Origin: Thermotogota bacterium
Lineage (GTDB): Bacteria; Thermotogota; Thermotogae; Thermotogales; DSM-5069
Reading direction: 5' to 3'
Assembly: GCA_029551145.1 (NCBI GenBank)
Contig: JAKPGA010000022.1
Coordinates: 62,001-126,000 of the forward strand
Length of the DNA stretch: 64,000 nt
The translations under genes and the position numbers were made by a program. Shown here in pieces: positions 43,813 through 52,021 of the stretch (position 1 is its first letter; every line of letters begins with the position of its first letter). The notes under the pieces were generated by a model that was not told the DNA's origin, did no database searches, and saw nothing but the letters and a program-made list of their open reading frames with translations.

Positions 43813-43832
43813 GGCTGGGCAGACGCCCAGCC
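43813..43832 (-). terminator. Hairpin after the system 1 binding-protein gene
   Basis: GGCTGGGC and GCCCAGCC form an 8-bp GC stem with a 4-nt loop, followed on the minus strand by TTTCTATAG. Probably a partial terminator or mRNA 3' protector directly after the binding-protein stop. Confidence 0.7.
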
Positions 43833-43837
43833 CATTG

Positions 43838-45067
43838 TTATTTCGTTGACCAGCCAGGGAATGGGTAGATCAAATTGGCTGTGGCGTACTCAAATGGCCA
43901 GATCACGTGTTGCACTCCGTTCTGCCACTGCAGAATTTTCTGAGCTCTGAACCCTTGATTCTTGATTATTCTGCTTGGTGAAATCTTCAGCACACCACCG
44001 ACTGGAGATTCATATTCTATTTCTCTCAGAGCCTGAATTACAGCTTTGTCGTCAATTGATCCCGCTTTCTTAATCGCTTCAATCAAAAAGTATATATTTG
44101 TATAACCAAGAGGCGCGAAATATGTCGCCGGTTCTTCATTGAACTCTTGAACATAAGCATCCCAGAAGTGCTTTGCTATTGCACTAACATCTTTCAGTGC
44201 CGGAGCCCACATGCCGTAGAGTACAACACCATTTGACAACGGGTTTTTACCAAAGTCAGCGGGCCAGCCTGGAGGTGCACCAACAAAGAGTTTTGGTGAA
44301 AAGCCTATCTCTTTCGCTTGCGATAACATCGGTATTGCATCTGCATCATAACCTGCCCAAATGAAAAGGTCTGGATCGTACTGTTTTGCCTGCAGGAGCA
44401 TGGCCCTGTAATCTCCGCCACCGAGAGCAGCACTCTTGAACGGTCCTCCTTTCAAATCCTTCATCAATCCCGTCCAAACACCTGTACCTTGTTTTGCAAG
44501 CTCAAACTCGTCTTGGTAGGACTTAAAGGACGATGTTCCAAACGCACCTTCTTCATAAGCTAAGAATATTTTCTCAATCTTGACCTGTGGATACTTTTCT
44601 GTTATAGCCTTCCAACCTATTGCGTAGCTCTCACCTTGTAGATAATCCCAGGGGTGTAAGTGAAAATACCAATCTGAATCTGCACCAACAGCTTCCTCAC
44701 ACTTATAAGATGCCGCGCCAATCCATACAGTGATCTTCTTGTACTTCTTGAGAATTGGGATCTGTGCCAGGTGCACGCTGCTGGACATACCACCAACGAA
44801 GAAGTCTACTTTGTCAACCGTGGCAAGTTTATCCACCGCAGCTGCTCCCTTCTCAGGCTTCATCTCATCGTCCATCACGATCAATTCGATGGGTCTTCCC
44901 AAAACACCACCAGCGTCATTGATCTCCTTGACAGCCAATTTCATAGCATTTGCCGCTTGTCTTCCCGTGATATCGGATAGTGGTAGAATTGCACCTATCT
45001 TGATCGGTTTCTCTGCTAAGACAATGAGTGTGAGCAATAACGAAACTAAGACAAACAACCTTCTCAT
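43838..45067 (-). CDS. Liv-type ABC transporter substrate-binding protein (system 1)
   Basis: A 409-residue type I binding protein with signal peptide MRRLFVLVSLLLTLIVLAE. Mature start KPIKIGAILPLSDITGRQAA, then GGVLGRPIELIVMDDEMKPE and VDFFVGGMSSSVHL. It is longer than its system 2 counterpart and differs widely, so a different ligand is likely. ATG 45067 has GGGAGGTG upstream; upstream in-frame residues are not signal-like. It lies 22 nt after the CoA-transferase gene. Confidence 0.9.
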   Translation of the reverse strand: MRRLFVLVSLLLTLIVLAEKPIKIGAILPLSDITGRQAANAMKLAVKEINDAGGVLGRPIELIVMDDEMKPEKGAAAVDKLATVDKVDFFVGGMSSSVHLAQIPILKKYKKITVWIGAASYKCEEAVGADSDWYFHLHPWDYLQGESYAIGWKAITEKYPQVKIEKIFLAYEEGAFGTSSFKSYQDEFELAKQGTGVWTGLMKDLKGGPFKSAALGGGDYRAMLLQAKQYDPDLFIWAGYDADAIPMLSQAKEIGFSPKLFVGAPPGWPADFGKNPLSNGVVLYGMWAPALKDVSAIAKHFWDAYVQEFNEEPATYFAPLGYTNIYFLIEAIKKAGSIDDKAVIQALREIEYESPVGGVLKISPSRIIKNQGFRAQKILQWQNGVQHVIWPFEYATANLIYPFPGWSTK

Positions 45068-45089
45068 CAAAACACCTCCCTTCGATTTT

Positions 45090-46391
45090 TCAAAGAATCT
45101 GCAACCTCTGTGCCTCATTTTTCAAAGATCCTCTAAAATCAGGGTGAGCGATCTCAATCAAAGCCTTTGCCCTTTCTCTGACGGTCTTGCCTCTCAGCCA
45201 GGCTACACCCCATTCTGTAACCACATAATCTACGTCTTGCCTGGGTACGGTTACCGGTGATCCTACTGGTAAAACCGGGACTATTGTGGAAACTGTTCCA
45301 TTCTTTGCAGTTGATCGAAGTGCGATTATTCCTTTGCCTCCTTTACTTTTGATTGCCCCTCGATGAGTATCGAGTTGTCCACCAGTTCCACTGTAATGCT
45401 GCGTGCCCAATGCCTCGGAGCAGACATTGCCGGTCAGATCAACCATCAATGCCGTGTTAATACTCACCATTTTGTCGTTTTGGGATACTACATAAGGGTC
45501 GTTGACATATCTGCCCCTGAGAAAGAAAACCGAGGGATTGTCATCAATGAACTGGTACATCCTTCTGGTGCCGAAAGCAAAGGTGCACACGAATTTGTCT
45601 TTCCATATACTTTTTTTCTTGTTGGTAATTACACCGGCTTCGAACAAATCTATCATTGACTCTGTGAACATTTCAGTGTGAACACCAAGATCTTTCTTAC
45701 TCGTCAAAAACTTGGCAACGGCGTTGGGTATGCCTCCAATACCCAATTGAATAGTTGCACCATCCTCTATGAGATTACTAATATGCTCTGCAATTGATGC
45801 TTCAGTCTCTGAAGGTTCAACCAACTCTACCTGTGGGAGCTCATAATCTGCTTCAATTACATAATGAACATCCTTAATGTGGATGTGTGTATCACCGTGA
45901 GTTCTTGGTGCGTTGGGATTCACTTCAAGAACAATTGTCTTTGATTGCTCAACGACGTCTTTTTCATATACTATCGAGGCAGATAGGGTCAAAAAGCCGT
46001 TCTTATCCATTGGCGACGCAATCCCTACAAAGATATCGACCGGGCGACTTTCAAGAAGATTAGTCCCTGCTTGATGCAGGTTGTTTGGAACATAACTCAC
46101 AGTACCAAAACCGGCCCTAACAGCTTCTCTGTTTGACTGTCCGAAGTACCAAGAAGCGTTTTCGAAAACCCCGTTAAAGGATCCGTCCAGATAAAATGAA
46201 TAATTCTCTGTATTCAAGCACGTGAAGACTGTCACATTATTGACTCTGCTCGCAACTTTGTGCAAATTTCTCAGAAAGAGTTTTGGTTCCGCTGGTGTCA
46301 TCCCAACAACTATGGTCTGATTCGACTTCACCAAGTTCAACACTTCATCAATATCCACAAGTTTAGATTTATACATGGCATTCCAGTCCAC
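45090..46391 (-). CDS. Acetyl-CoA hydrolase/4-hydroxybutyrate CoA-transferase family protein
   Basis: A 433-residue class I CoA-transferase of the Cat2/AbfT/butyryl-CoA:acetate group. It shows the catalytic Glu region GVHTEMFTES, the N-terminal ADP/CoA loop NAPRTHGDTHIHI, the glycine-rich IQLGIGGIPNAVAKFL and the C-terminal GTGGQLD and TEWGVAWLRGKT motifs. Expected to activate an imported carboxylate by moving CoA from acetyl-CoA or another donor. GTG 46391 is chosen (GGAGG 7 nt upstream). It sits between the ketoacyl-synthase-like gene and the binding protein of system 1. Confidence 0.88.
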   Translation of the reverse strand: MDWNAMYKSKLVDIDEVLNLVKSNQTIVVGMTPAEPKLFLRNLHKVASRVNNVTVFTCLNTENYSFYLDGSFNGVFENASWYFGQSNREAVRAGFGTVSYVPNNLHQAGTNLLESRPVDIFVGIASPMDKNGFLTLSASIVYEKDVVEQSKTIVLEVNPNAPRTHGDTHIHIKDVHYVIEADYELPQVELVEPSETEASIAEHISNLIEDGATIQLGIGGIPNAVAKFLTSKKDLGVHTEMFTESMIDLFEAGVITNKKKSIWKDKFVCTFAFGTRRMYQFIDDNPSVFFLRGRYVNDPYVVSQNDKMVSINTALMVDLTGNVCSEALGTQHYSGTGGQLDTHRGAIKSKGGKGIIALRSTAKNGTVSTIVPVLPVGSPVTVPRQDVDYVVTEWGVAWLRGKTVRERAKALIEIAHPDFRGSLKNEAQRLQIL

Positions 46392-46402
46392 AGCAATCCC
46401 TC

Positions 46403-47434
46403 CTACCAACTGACCGGTTCTCTGAGGTTACCCCAGCGAACAACCGCCGCGTTCCATGTCCAACCAACACCTGCTCCAACAAGAACGACAATGTCACCAT
46501 CCTTTATCTTTGCGTTGAGTATCCCCTCTTTGATCGAGAAGATCTGGTCGTTCTGACCCATATGTCCATATTTCTCCAAATAAGTTGTTTGGTCTTGTCT
46601 CAGACCAAGCTCTTTCAGCACTTCAAGATGAGCAGATCTCTTGAAGTGAAGTATAGCCAGATATGAGATGTCTTTTCGAGTCAGATTACTTTTTCTGAGC
46701 GCATCATCTATCACATAATAGAAATTCTTCAGTGTGACTTCATTCAAGCGAGCTTTAAAACCTTCTGGGTCTGGGATTTGAAAATAGTAGTTTTCTAAAT
46801 CATGTGGCTTCACTGGCCACCTTTTTGTTCCACCGACCGGCACTACGCAGTCTTCGGCAAAAGACCCATCGACAATACTTGAAACACCAAGTAATACATT
46901 CTTCCCCAGGTTTTTCTTAAGCACAACTGCTGATCCACTCGCTCCAATGTCCAGCATGAAAGAAGTGTGTTTGTAACTGTGATTCACAAGATCCACATTT
47001 CTATAACCACTGACCAGTAGAACACATTCTACGTTTTTTTCTGAAAGCATCAACGATCGTGCAACCTGAAGTCCGACTATCATTGAACCACACATCGCCT
47101 CCATATCAAAAGCCCAGGCGTTTTTGGCTCCGATCTCGTGAGCCACCTTTGTGCTTGCAAGCCAGCATGGGTAATCCTTGTGTTGCGCGCCATTCCATAT
47201 GACAACATCTATTTCTGATGGATCTATCTGCGAATCTTTGATTGCTTCCTTCGCGGCCATAATTCCCATGAAGCTCGTAGTATCAACATCAGATGGGACA
47301 TATTTGCCGATCAAACCAAACTTCTCGACGAGTATGTTTGCAGGAATTGTGGTGAGCCTCTGAAGATCCTCAGCGGAAAGATATCTACCGGGTAAATAAG
47401 TGCCAATTCCGGCTATTCCAACATGCTCTGTCAA
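46403..47434 (-). CDS. Ketoacyl-ACP synthase III/HMG-CoA-synthase-like protein
   Basis: A 343-residue thiolase-superfamily protein, first gene after the regulators. It starts VGIAGIGTYLPGRYLSAEDL; Cys115 lies in FDMEAMCGSM; a His (263) in LAILHFKRSAH takes the place of the PHQAN His, but KYGHMGQND (288-296) has His where the catalytic Asn is expected. It ends VLVGAGVGWTWNAAVVRW. The overall pattern suggests condensation or acyl transfer with a modified triad. TTG start with a moderate GGGGGCGG site. It shares only general similarity with the paralogue at 33511. Confidence 0.78.
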   Translation of the reverse strand: MTEHVGIAGIGTYLPGRYLSAEDLQRLTTIPANILVEKFGLIGKYVPSDVDTTSFMGIMAAKEAIKDSQIDPSEIDVVIWNGAQHKDYPCWLASTKVAHEIGAKNAWAFDMEAMCGSMIVGLQVARSLMLSEKNVECVLLVSGYRNVDLVNHSYKHTSFMLDIGASGSAVVLKKNLGKNVLLGVSSIVDGSFAEDCVVPVGGTKRWPVKPHDLENYYFQIPDPEGFKARLNEVTLKNFYYVIDDALRKSNLTRKDISYLAILHFKRSAHLEVLKELGLRQDQTTYLEKYGHMGQNDQIFSIKEGILNAKIKDGDIVVLVGAGVGWTWNAAVVRWGNLREPVSW

Positions 47435-47546
47435 GATACCGCCCCCAAAACGACAAAGAACTGATATTACTCTGATACCTGATTCATCTTGAATGATAAC
47501 ATCTGAGTCATATGTTTCACAAATGGAATATGAAGTTTTCTGACAG

Positions 47547-47564
47547 CGTTTTTCACGTAAAACG
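47547..47564 (-). promoter_or_regulatory. 18-bp inverted repeat, candidate operator
   Basis: CGTTTT (47547-47552) and AAAACG (47559-47564) are exact complements around TCACGT. It lies in the only large gap (173 nt) of the cluster, between the tandem-TetR gene and the first structural gene, at a plausible site for repressor binding. Confidence 0.45.
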
Positions 47565-47607
47565 GTTTATTTCTCCTTCAAGCTTTCTTTTTCTTAGAAT
47601 CTCTCAC

Positions 47608-48807
47608 TCAATCACTATTACTTAGCACAGATGGGATACCTTTGAGGATAAGGTTGGCAAGTTTGGATAGATAATCGTTGATACGTTGTGCACTCCCGTG
47701 TTTCTGTACAACGAGATCTTCGCCCATAAAATGACCTATGCCCATCAGAGCAAGTGCAAGGTTATTCGGTGAAAATTCCTTAAATTGTCCTTCTTTCATG
47801 GCCTTTTCTAAGGGGGGCAGGTAACTGTTCAATATTTTTTCATAATAGTTTCTGGAGATAGCAGGGTTGAAAAACTCGGCTTGTCTAACGATCAAGTACA
47901 TGTTTGAGTGAAGCATGAAGAATTTCAGAAAAGCCAAGAAACCCGCTATTTCAGCGTCTCTTCTATCAGAGAATCTCTTGATCGCAGTTGAGATCGTGAT
48001 CCTCATATTTCTGTTGGTTGACATCACAAGTTCTTCCAGCACCTTCTCTTTGCTGTCAAAATGAACATAGAATGTTCCACTTGCAACACCGGCGCTCCTT
48101 GTGATATCATTTATCATCGTGTTTCTGTAACCCCGCGAGCCAAAGAGTTTTTCAGCAGCCTGAAGAAGCTTCATTCTCGTGGAAATTACTTCTATGCTCA
48201 ACGGCTGTACATCTATCTGGAATACCTCTTTGTTAAGTCTGTGATCGTTTGTGTCAAGACCCCTCACCGCGAATTGAACCAAGTCACTCACCAATTTCTG
48301 GTCAACATCGTAATCATCGTGGAGGGATTTGTATATTGATACGAAACGCACAGGACCTGTTATAAACCATCTGAGTACCATTCTATTTTCCTCATCGCAT
48401 TTCGGAACGATCCTGTCAAGAATTCTGTTTAGGGTCTTTTCGACCTTTCGAAATACCGTTTTGCGAAGATAAACAGCCTCGTGCAGTATCTTATAACTGT
48501 ATTTGTTCGCAGAGAAAAATTCAAAATAACTCTCGATAAAAGATCTGACTACCTGGTCTGGTTCAATACCATTTACTCTGTTCATGAGGGTCTGAAATTT
48601 CTCAAAAGAATGATTCAGTAATTGCTGATATATCGACTCCTTGTCGTTGAAGTATTGATAAAATGTGGCATTCTTGACACAGGCTTTACGTGCGATCATG
48701 GGTATCGAGACACCATAATAGCCATAGGTCGCGAAAAGCTCATTTGCCGCATTCAAAAAATTCTTGAGTGTTTTCTTTCCATCTGATCTCTTTGGATCTC
48801 TCCTCAA
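47608..48807 (-). CDS. Transcriptional regulator with two tandem TetR-type domains
   Basis: A 399-residue protein that is about twice the usual TetR length. The first half has a TetR HTH at about residues 12-60 (FATYGYYGVSIPMIARKACV... NATFYQYFNDKESIYQQLL) and a helical ligand/dimer domain. The second half repeats the plan from about residue 210: EKLFGSRGYRNTMINDITRS... SGTFYVHFDSKEKVLEELV. A single chain could form a pseudo-dimer. TTG 48807 has GGAGG exactly 8 nt upstream. It probably controls the CoA/Liv cluster downstream; acyl-CoA or the imported acid is the likely effector, by analogy with FadR-like TetR regulators. Confidence 0.88.
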   Translation of the reverse strand: MRRDPKRSDGKKTLKNFLNAANELFATYGYYGVSIPMIARKACVKNATFYQYFNDKESIYQQLLNHSFEKFQTLMNRVNGIEPDQVVRSFIESYFEFFSANKYSYKILHEAVYLRKTVFRKVEKTLNRILDRIVPKCDEENRMVLRWFITGPVRFVSIYKSLHDDYDVDQKLVSDLVQFAVRGLDTNDHRLNKEVFQIDVQPLSIEVISTRMKLLQAAEKLFGSRGYRNTMINDITRSAGVASGTFYVHFDSKEKVLEELVMSTNRNMRITISTAIKRFSDRRDAEIAGFLAFLKFFMLHSNMYLIVRQAEFFNPAISRNYYEKILNSYLPPLEKAMKEGQFKEFSPNNLALALMGIGHFMGEDLVVQKHGSAQRINDYLSKLANLILKGIPSVLSNSD

Positions 48808-48844
48808 TATCGATTCCTCCAAATGAATCGCTTGTCACACTGGA

Positions 48845-50554
48845 TTATATACCTTCTTTTCTTCTAATCTGCAAAACCTTCATGCGATAATATAATGTCC
48901 TAACACTCATTCCAAGCGATGCTGCCGCTTTCTGAACATTCCAGTTATTTTGATCCAGTGCTTTGAGTATGATTCCTCTTTCATATTCAAAAAGCATCTC
49001 CCTGAGATTGCCAGTTGAAGGTACATCAACTGCACGGTAAGTAGTTTTCAAAGGTGGCAGATGATGCATTTTCACAAATCTCTCTTCGCTGTCCATATTT
49101 ATCATTGCGCGACCTATGACATTTTCAAGTTCTCTTACGTTCCCAGGCCAATCATAGTTCATCAATCTCACAAGAGCATCCGGTGATATCCCTTCAACCG
49201 TTCTCCCGTATTCCTGGTTCAGTTTTCTTATTATGCACTGAACAAGAATTGGTATGTCTTCTTTCCTCTCTCTCAGAGGTGGTAGAAATATCGGGAAGAC
49301 ATTGAGTCTGAAATACAGATCCGGCAAGAAAGTTCCCTGCTGCACCATTTTTTCTAAGTCCATGTTCGTTGCTGCAATTATTCTCGCATCTATCTTTGTT
49401 GCTTTTGTATCGCCGATAGGTACTATTTCTCTGTTCTCAAGAAATCTCAACAATTTTGATTGGACGGCCAGGGGCACCTTGCCTATTTCATCGAAGAAAA
49501 CTGTACCATGCTGGGCTTCTTCAAGCAAACCCTTCTTGCCCTCTTTCCTTGCTCCAGTGAAAGCACCAGATGCATAACCGAAAAGCTCCGATTCTAAGAC
49601 GGACTCAGGAATCGCCGCACAGTTAACACTTACAAAGGCTCTGTCTCTTCTGTCACTCGCATTGTGAATGGCGTGTGCAAACAGTTCTTTTCCCGTGCCG
49701 CTCTCACCCCTCAGCAGAACAGTGGCTGGAGTAGGCGCAACCTTCATTGCCTGAGTCAAGGCAATCTTCATTTTGGAGCTTTCCGCTACTACATCCTCGA
49801 AGGTATATCTTGCCCCCATTCTTCTGATTAACCTCTTCACCTCGTCCAGTTCTCTATTCAGTTTGATGATTTCTGTGACATCGTGAATCACTGCTACACT
49901 TCCTTTGAATTCGTTTTTCACAAGTAGAGGGGTCACATCAACCACCACCTCTCTTTTTCCCGGTCCCACGAGTAATCTCGCACCATATATGGGTTGCTTG
50001 GTCTTCGCTACCTTTATATGCATACTCTCACCTTGAGCGATATCAACAGTTGCAAGCTTTCCCACGACTTCGCTTGGGCTATAACCAGTGATTTTTGTGT
50101 AAGATTTGTTTACCAAAACTATCTTTCCGTTCTCGTCGGCAACAGATATTGCGTCGCTGGTCGATTCAATAATCGCTTTCAGCAAAGCTTCCACTTGCCT
50201 CAAATTCGTGACTTCTTCAGCCATCTTTTGAACACTGGTAACATCTCTGAAAATCGCCACTGCGCCTATAATCTGTCCAGAACTGTCTCTGATCGGGACA
50301 CGAGTGGTTATTATCTGAGTATGACCTAACTGCTGAATTCTATCTGTTTCAGGCACTCCCGTTTTCAGAACAATATGCAGACGTGTATTTGGAATAGCAT
50401 CGACGACATGTCTACCTATTGCCTGTGAAATTGGTATCCCAAGGATTAACGAAGCCTGTTTATTCATGAAGATTATCTTTGCATCTTTGTCAACCATTAT
50501 CACTCCTTCAATCACAGAGTTCAGCACAGTTTCAAAAAGTTCCGCTTTTGTCAT
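48845..50554 (-). CDS. Sigma-54-dependent PAS/AAA+/Fis transcriptional activator
   Basis: A 569-residue activator: PAS 1 (about 8-110, DVTSVQKM end), PAS 2 (about 120-235), AAA+ domain with Walker A GESGTGKE (283-290), sigma-54 loop GAFTGA (330-335), Walker [10 protein letters not shown] and Arg-finger region [13 protein letters not shown], then a Fis-type HTH ([20 protein letters not shown]). Domain order suits a ligand-sensing activator of the RocR/AcoR-like group. The ATG has GAGGAGTGGTTAG upstream and lies within the 3' end of rsmA (23-nt overlap). I saw no clear -24/-12 promoter in the nearby gaps. Confidence 0.92.
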   Translation of the reverse strand: MTKAELFETVLNSVIEGVIMVDKDAKIIFMNKQASLILGIPISQAIGRHVVDAIPNTRLHIVLKTGVPETDRIQQLGHTQIITTRVPIRDSSGQIIGAVAIFRDVTSVQKMAEEVTNLRQVEALLKAIIESTSDAISVADENGKIVLVNKSYTKITGYSPSEVVGKLATVDIAQGESMHIKVAKTKQPIYGARLLVGPGKREVVVDVTPLLVKNEFKGSVAVIHDVTEIIKLNRELDEVKRLIRRMGARYTFEDVVAESSKMKIALTQAMKVAPTPATVLLRGESGTGKELFAHAIHNASDRRDRAFVSVNCAAIPESVLESELFGYASGAFTGARKEGKKGLLEEAQHGTVFFDEIGKVPLAVQSKLLRFLENREIVPIGDTKATKIDARIIAATNMDLEKMVQQGTFLPDLYFRLNVFPIFLPPLRERKEDIPILVQCIIRKLNQEYGRTVEGISPDALVRLMNYDWPGNVRELENVIGRAMINMDSEERFVKMHHLPPLKTTYRAVDVPSTGNLREMLFEYERGIILKALDQNNWNVQKAAASLGMSVRTLYYRMKVLQIRRKEGI

Positions 50555-51275
50555 CTAACCACTCCTCATAACATTCGTAAAGTCTGATGATTTCATCTAT
50601 TGTCAGATCTCGAACACGTTTATGCACAATTTCAGATGTTGTACCTTGAAGGCCCTTCAAGACATTTCGAACATTCTTGTTTGGAGAATTGAAAAGTTTG
50701 CGCAGAAATGATACGTACTTATGAAAATCGGGAACTTGCTCTTTTCTTCTCAACACTATCATGGCAGAATCCACCTTTGGCGGCGGTGAGAAAGAACTTC
50801 TTGGTATGGTGCATATCTTTCGAATGCTGTAAAAACTCTGAACCAAAACCGAGATGAATGTATATCTCTTTGAGGATGGCTTGGACATGAGTTTATTGGC
50901 AAATTCTTTTTGGACAATGAGTACTGCCTTCCTGAAATTCAGAGTTATTATTTTATTCATGAGTTCTGACGAAATTTGATAGGGTATGCTGCCAACACAG
51001 CAATCCAAGTGTGGCAATTCTTGAGAGTTAACAGTAAGAAAATCCTTTATTCTAACCTGTAAGTCATCTGTGTGAATATTCTGAAGTTCCTCAGCAATTT
51101 GCTCGTCAATCTCGTAGGCCACGACCTTGAACCCATTTTGAAGAAGATGCTTGGTTATGAAGCCCCTTCCAGCACCTATTTCAACTAACATCCCGTCGCT
51201 TTCGTCTGCAAATTGTTCCACCACTTTCTGTGCGATTTTCTCATCGACCAGAAAATGCTGACCAAAAGGTCTCAT
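50532..51275 (-). CDS. rsmA: Divergent 16S rRNA dimethyladenosine transferase (RsmA/KsgA)
   Basis: A 247-residue SAM-dependent methyltransferase starting [19 protein letters not shown], the usual RsmA N terminus, with SAM motif [14 protein letters not shown] and acidic motif II YEID. Motif IV, normally NLPY, is SIPY at 96-99, so the Asn that positions the target adenine is replaced by Ser. C-terminal helical domain present ([18 protein letters not shown]). ATG 51275 overlaps the MaoC stop (ATGA). Expected to make m6,2A1518/1519, but the substitution leaves activity open. Confidence 0.8.
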   Translation of the reverse strand: MRPFGQHFLVDEKIAQKVVEQFADESDGMLVEIGAGRGFITKHLLQNGFKVVAYEIDEQIAEELQNIHTDDLQVRIKDFLTVNSQELPHLDCCVGSIPYQISSELMNKIITLNFRKAVLIVQKEFANKLMSKPSSKRYTFISVLVQSFYSIRKICTIPRSSFSPPPKVDSAMIVLRRKEQVPDFHKYVSFLRKLFNSPNKNVRNVLKGLQGTTSEIVHKRVRDLTIDEIIRLYECYEEWLDDKSGTF

Positions 51276-51679
51276 GACTCGAAAAGTACCTCGCAAATAC
51301 CCTCGATAGCGACTGTCCCATCCTCTTTGAGGACATTTGTATCTAACACAAGTCTTTTTCTGTCGAGTATTACCTGCGCGATTCTTACCTGTACTTCTAT
51401 CCATTCATCTATGTAGACTGGTGATCGATACTTTAATTGTTGCTTCACAAGTATGGTGCCTGGTCCAGGAAAATTCATACCCAATACCTTTGATATAAAA
51501 GATGCTGCAAGCATTCCATGACAGATTCTCTTCCCAAAACGCGTTGATCTTGCATAGTCTTCGTCAAGGTGAACCGGGTTTTTATCACCTGTCAGTTCTG
51601 AAAACTCCTTGACCATCCTTTCAGTAATTAGAAATCTCTCACTATAAGATTGTCCCATCTGAAAGTTAGAAAAATCCAC
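51272..51679 (-). CDS. MaoC family dehydratase ((R)-specific enoyl-CoA hydratase-like)
   Basis: A 135-residue hot-dog-fold protein. The hydratase motif GDKNPVHLDEDYA contains the catalytic Asp and His, followed by ARSTRFGKRICHGMLAAS. Expected to add water to trans-2-enoyl-CoA to give (R)-3-hydroxyacyl-CoA. GTG start behind GGGGGTGATCAG. First gene of the minus-strand run; its match with a FabG-like reductase, CoA-transferase and ketoacyl-synthase-like genes supports a CoA pathway for the cluster. Confidence 0.88.
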   Translation of the reverse strand: MDFSNFQMGQSYSERFLITERMVKEFSELTGDKNPVHLDEDYARSTRFGKRICHGMLAASFISKVLGMNFPGPGTILVKQQLKYRSPVYIDEWIEVQVRIAQVILDRKRLVLDTNVLKEDGTVAIEGICEVLFES

Positions 51680-51768
51680 CTGATCACCCCCAATTTATTA
51701 TCACACAAATTGCCCGAGATCGGCTATATGGTGGGTTCAACTCAAATGAATTTCCCAGAAATCTGTTT

Positions 51769-51797
51769 TTGATACTTCCTGTAATACTAACTACAAC
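51769..51797 (+). promoter_or_regulatory. Possible promoter for the 51854-64000 gene run
   Basis: TTGATA (51769-51774) and TACAAC (51792-51797) with a 17-nt spacer, 56 nt before the first small ORF. Confidence 0.35.
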
Positions 51798-51853
51798 TCC
51801 GAGTAATTGAAAAACCATAAAATACAATCAGTAGATGTGCAAGGGGTGAAGAC

Positions 51854-52021
51854 ATGAAGAAAAAGCAGAAAAATCCCAAAACAGTCTCGCAGTACGAACT
51901 CCTTCGTATGTTGAAAGAAGGCGATAAAGGTGCTGAGCAGGAAATGCGAAGGAGGATGACCCTTGTTGACGAACAGCAGTCAAACCACGCCAAGCCAAGT
52001 AAAAACACCAGACAACCGTAG
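51854..52021 (+). CDS. Small basic protein of unknown function
   Basis: A 55-codon frame (MKKKQKNPKTVSQYELLRML...) with AAGGGGTGAAGAC directly before the ATG. It is very rich in Lys, Arg and Gln and has one predicted helix. The last 59 nt overlap the start of the ABC ATPase gene in another frame, whose own AGGAGG site lies inside it. It could be a real small gene or a leader for the downstream gene; I do not recognise it. Confidence 0.5.
   Translation: MKKKQKNPKTVSQYELLRMLKEGDKGAEQEMRRRMTLVDEQQSNHAKPSKNTRQP

Noticed and set aside
32717-51679. Polyhydroxybutyrate synthesis locus (MaoC, FabG)
   Set aside because: No PHA synthase or phasin is present, and two importers point to uptake of a compound.
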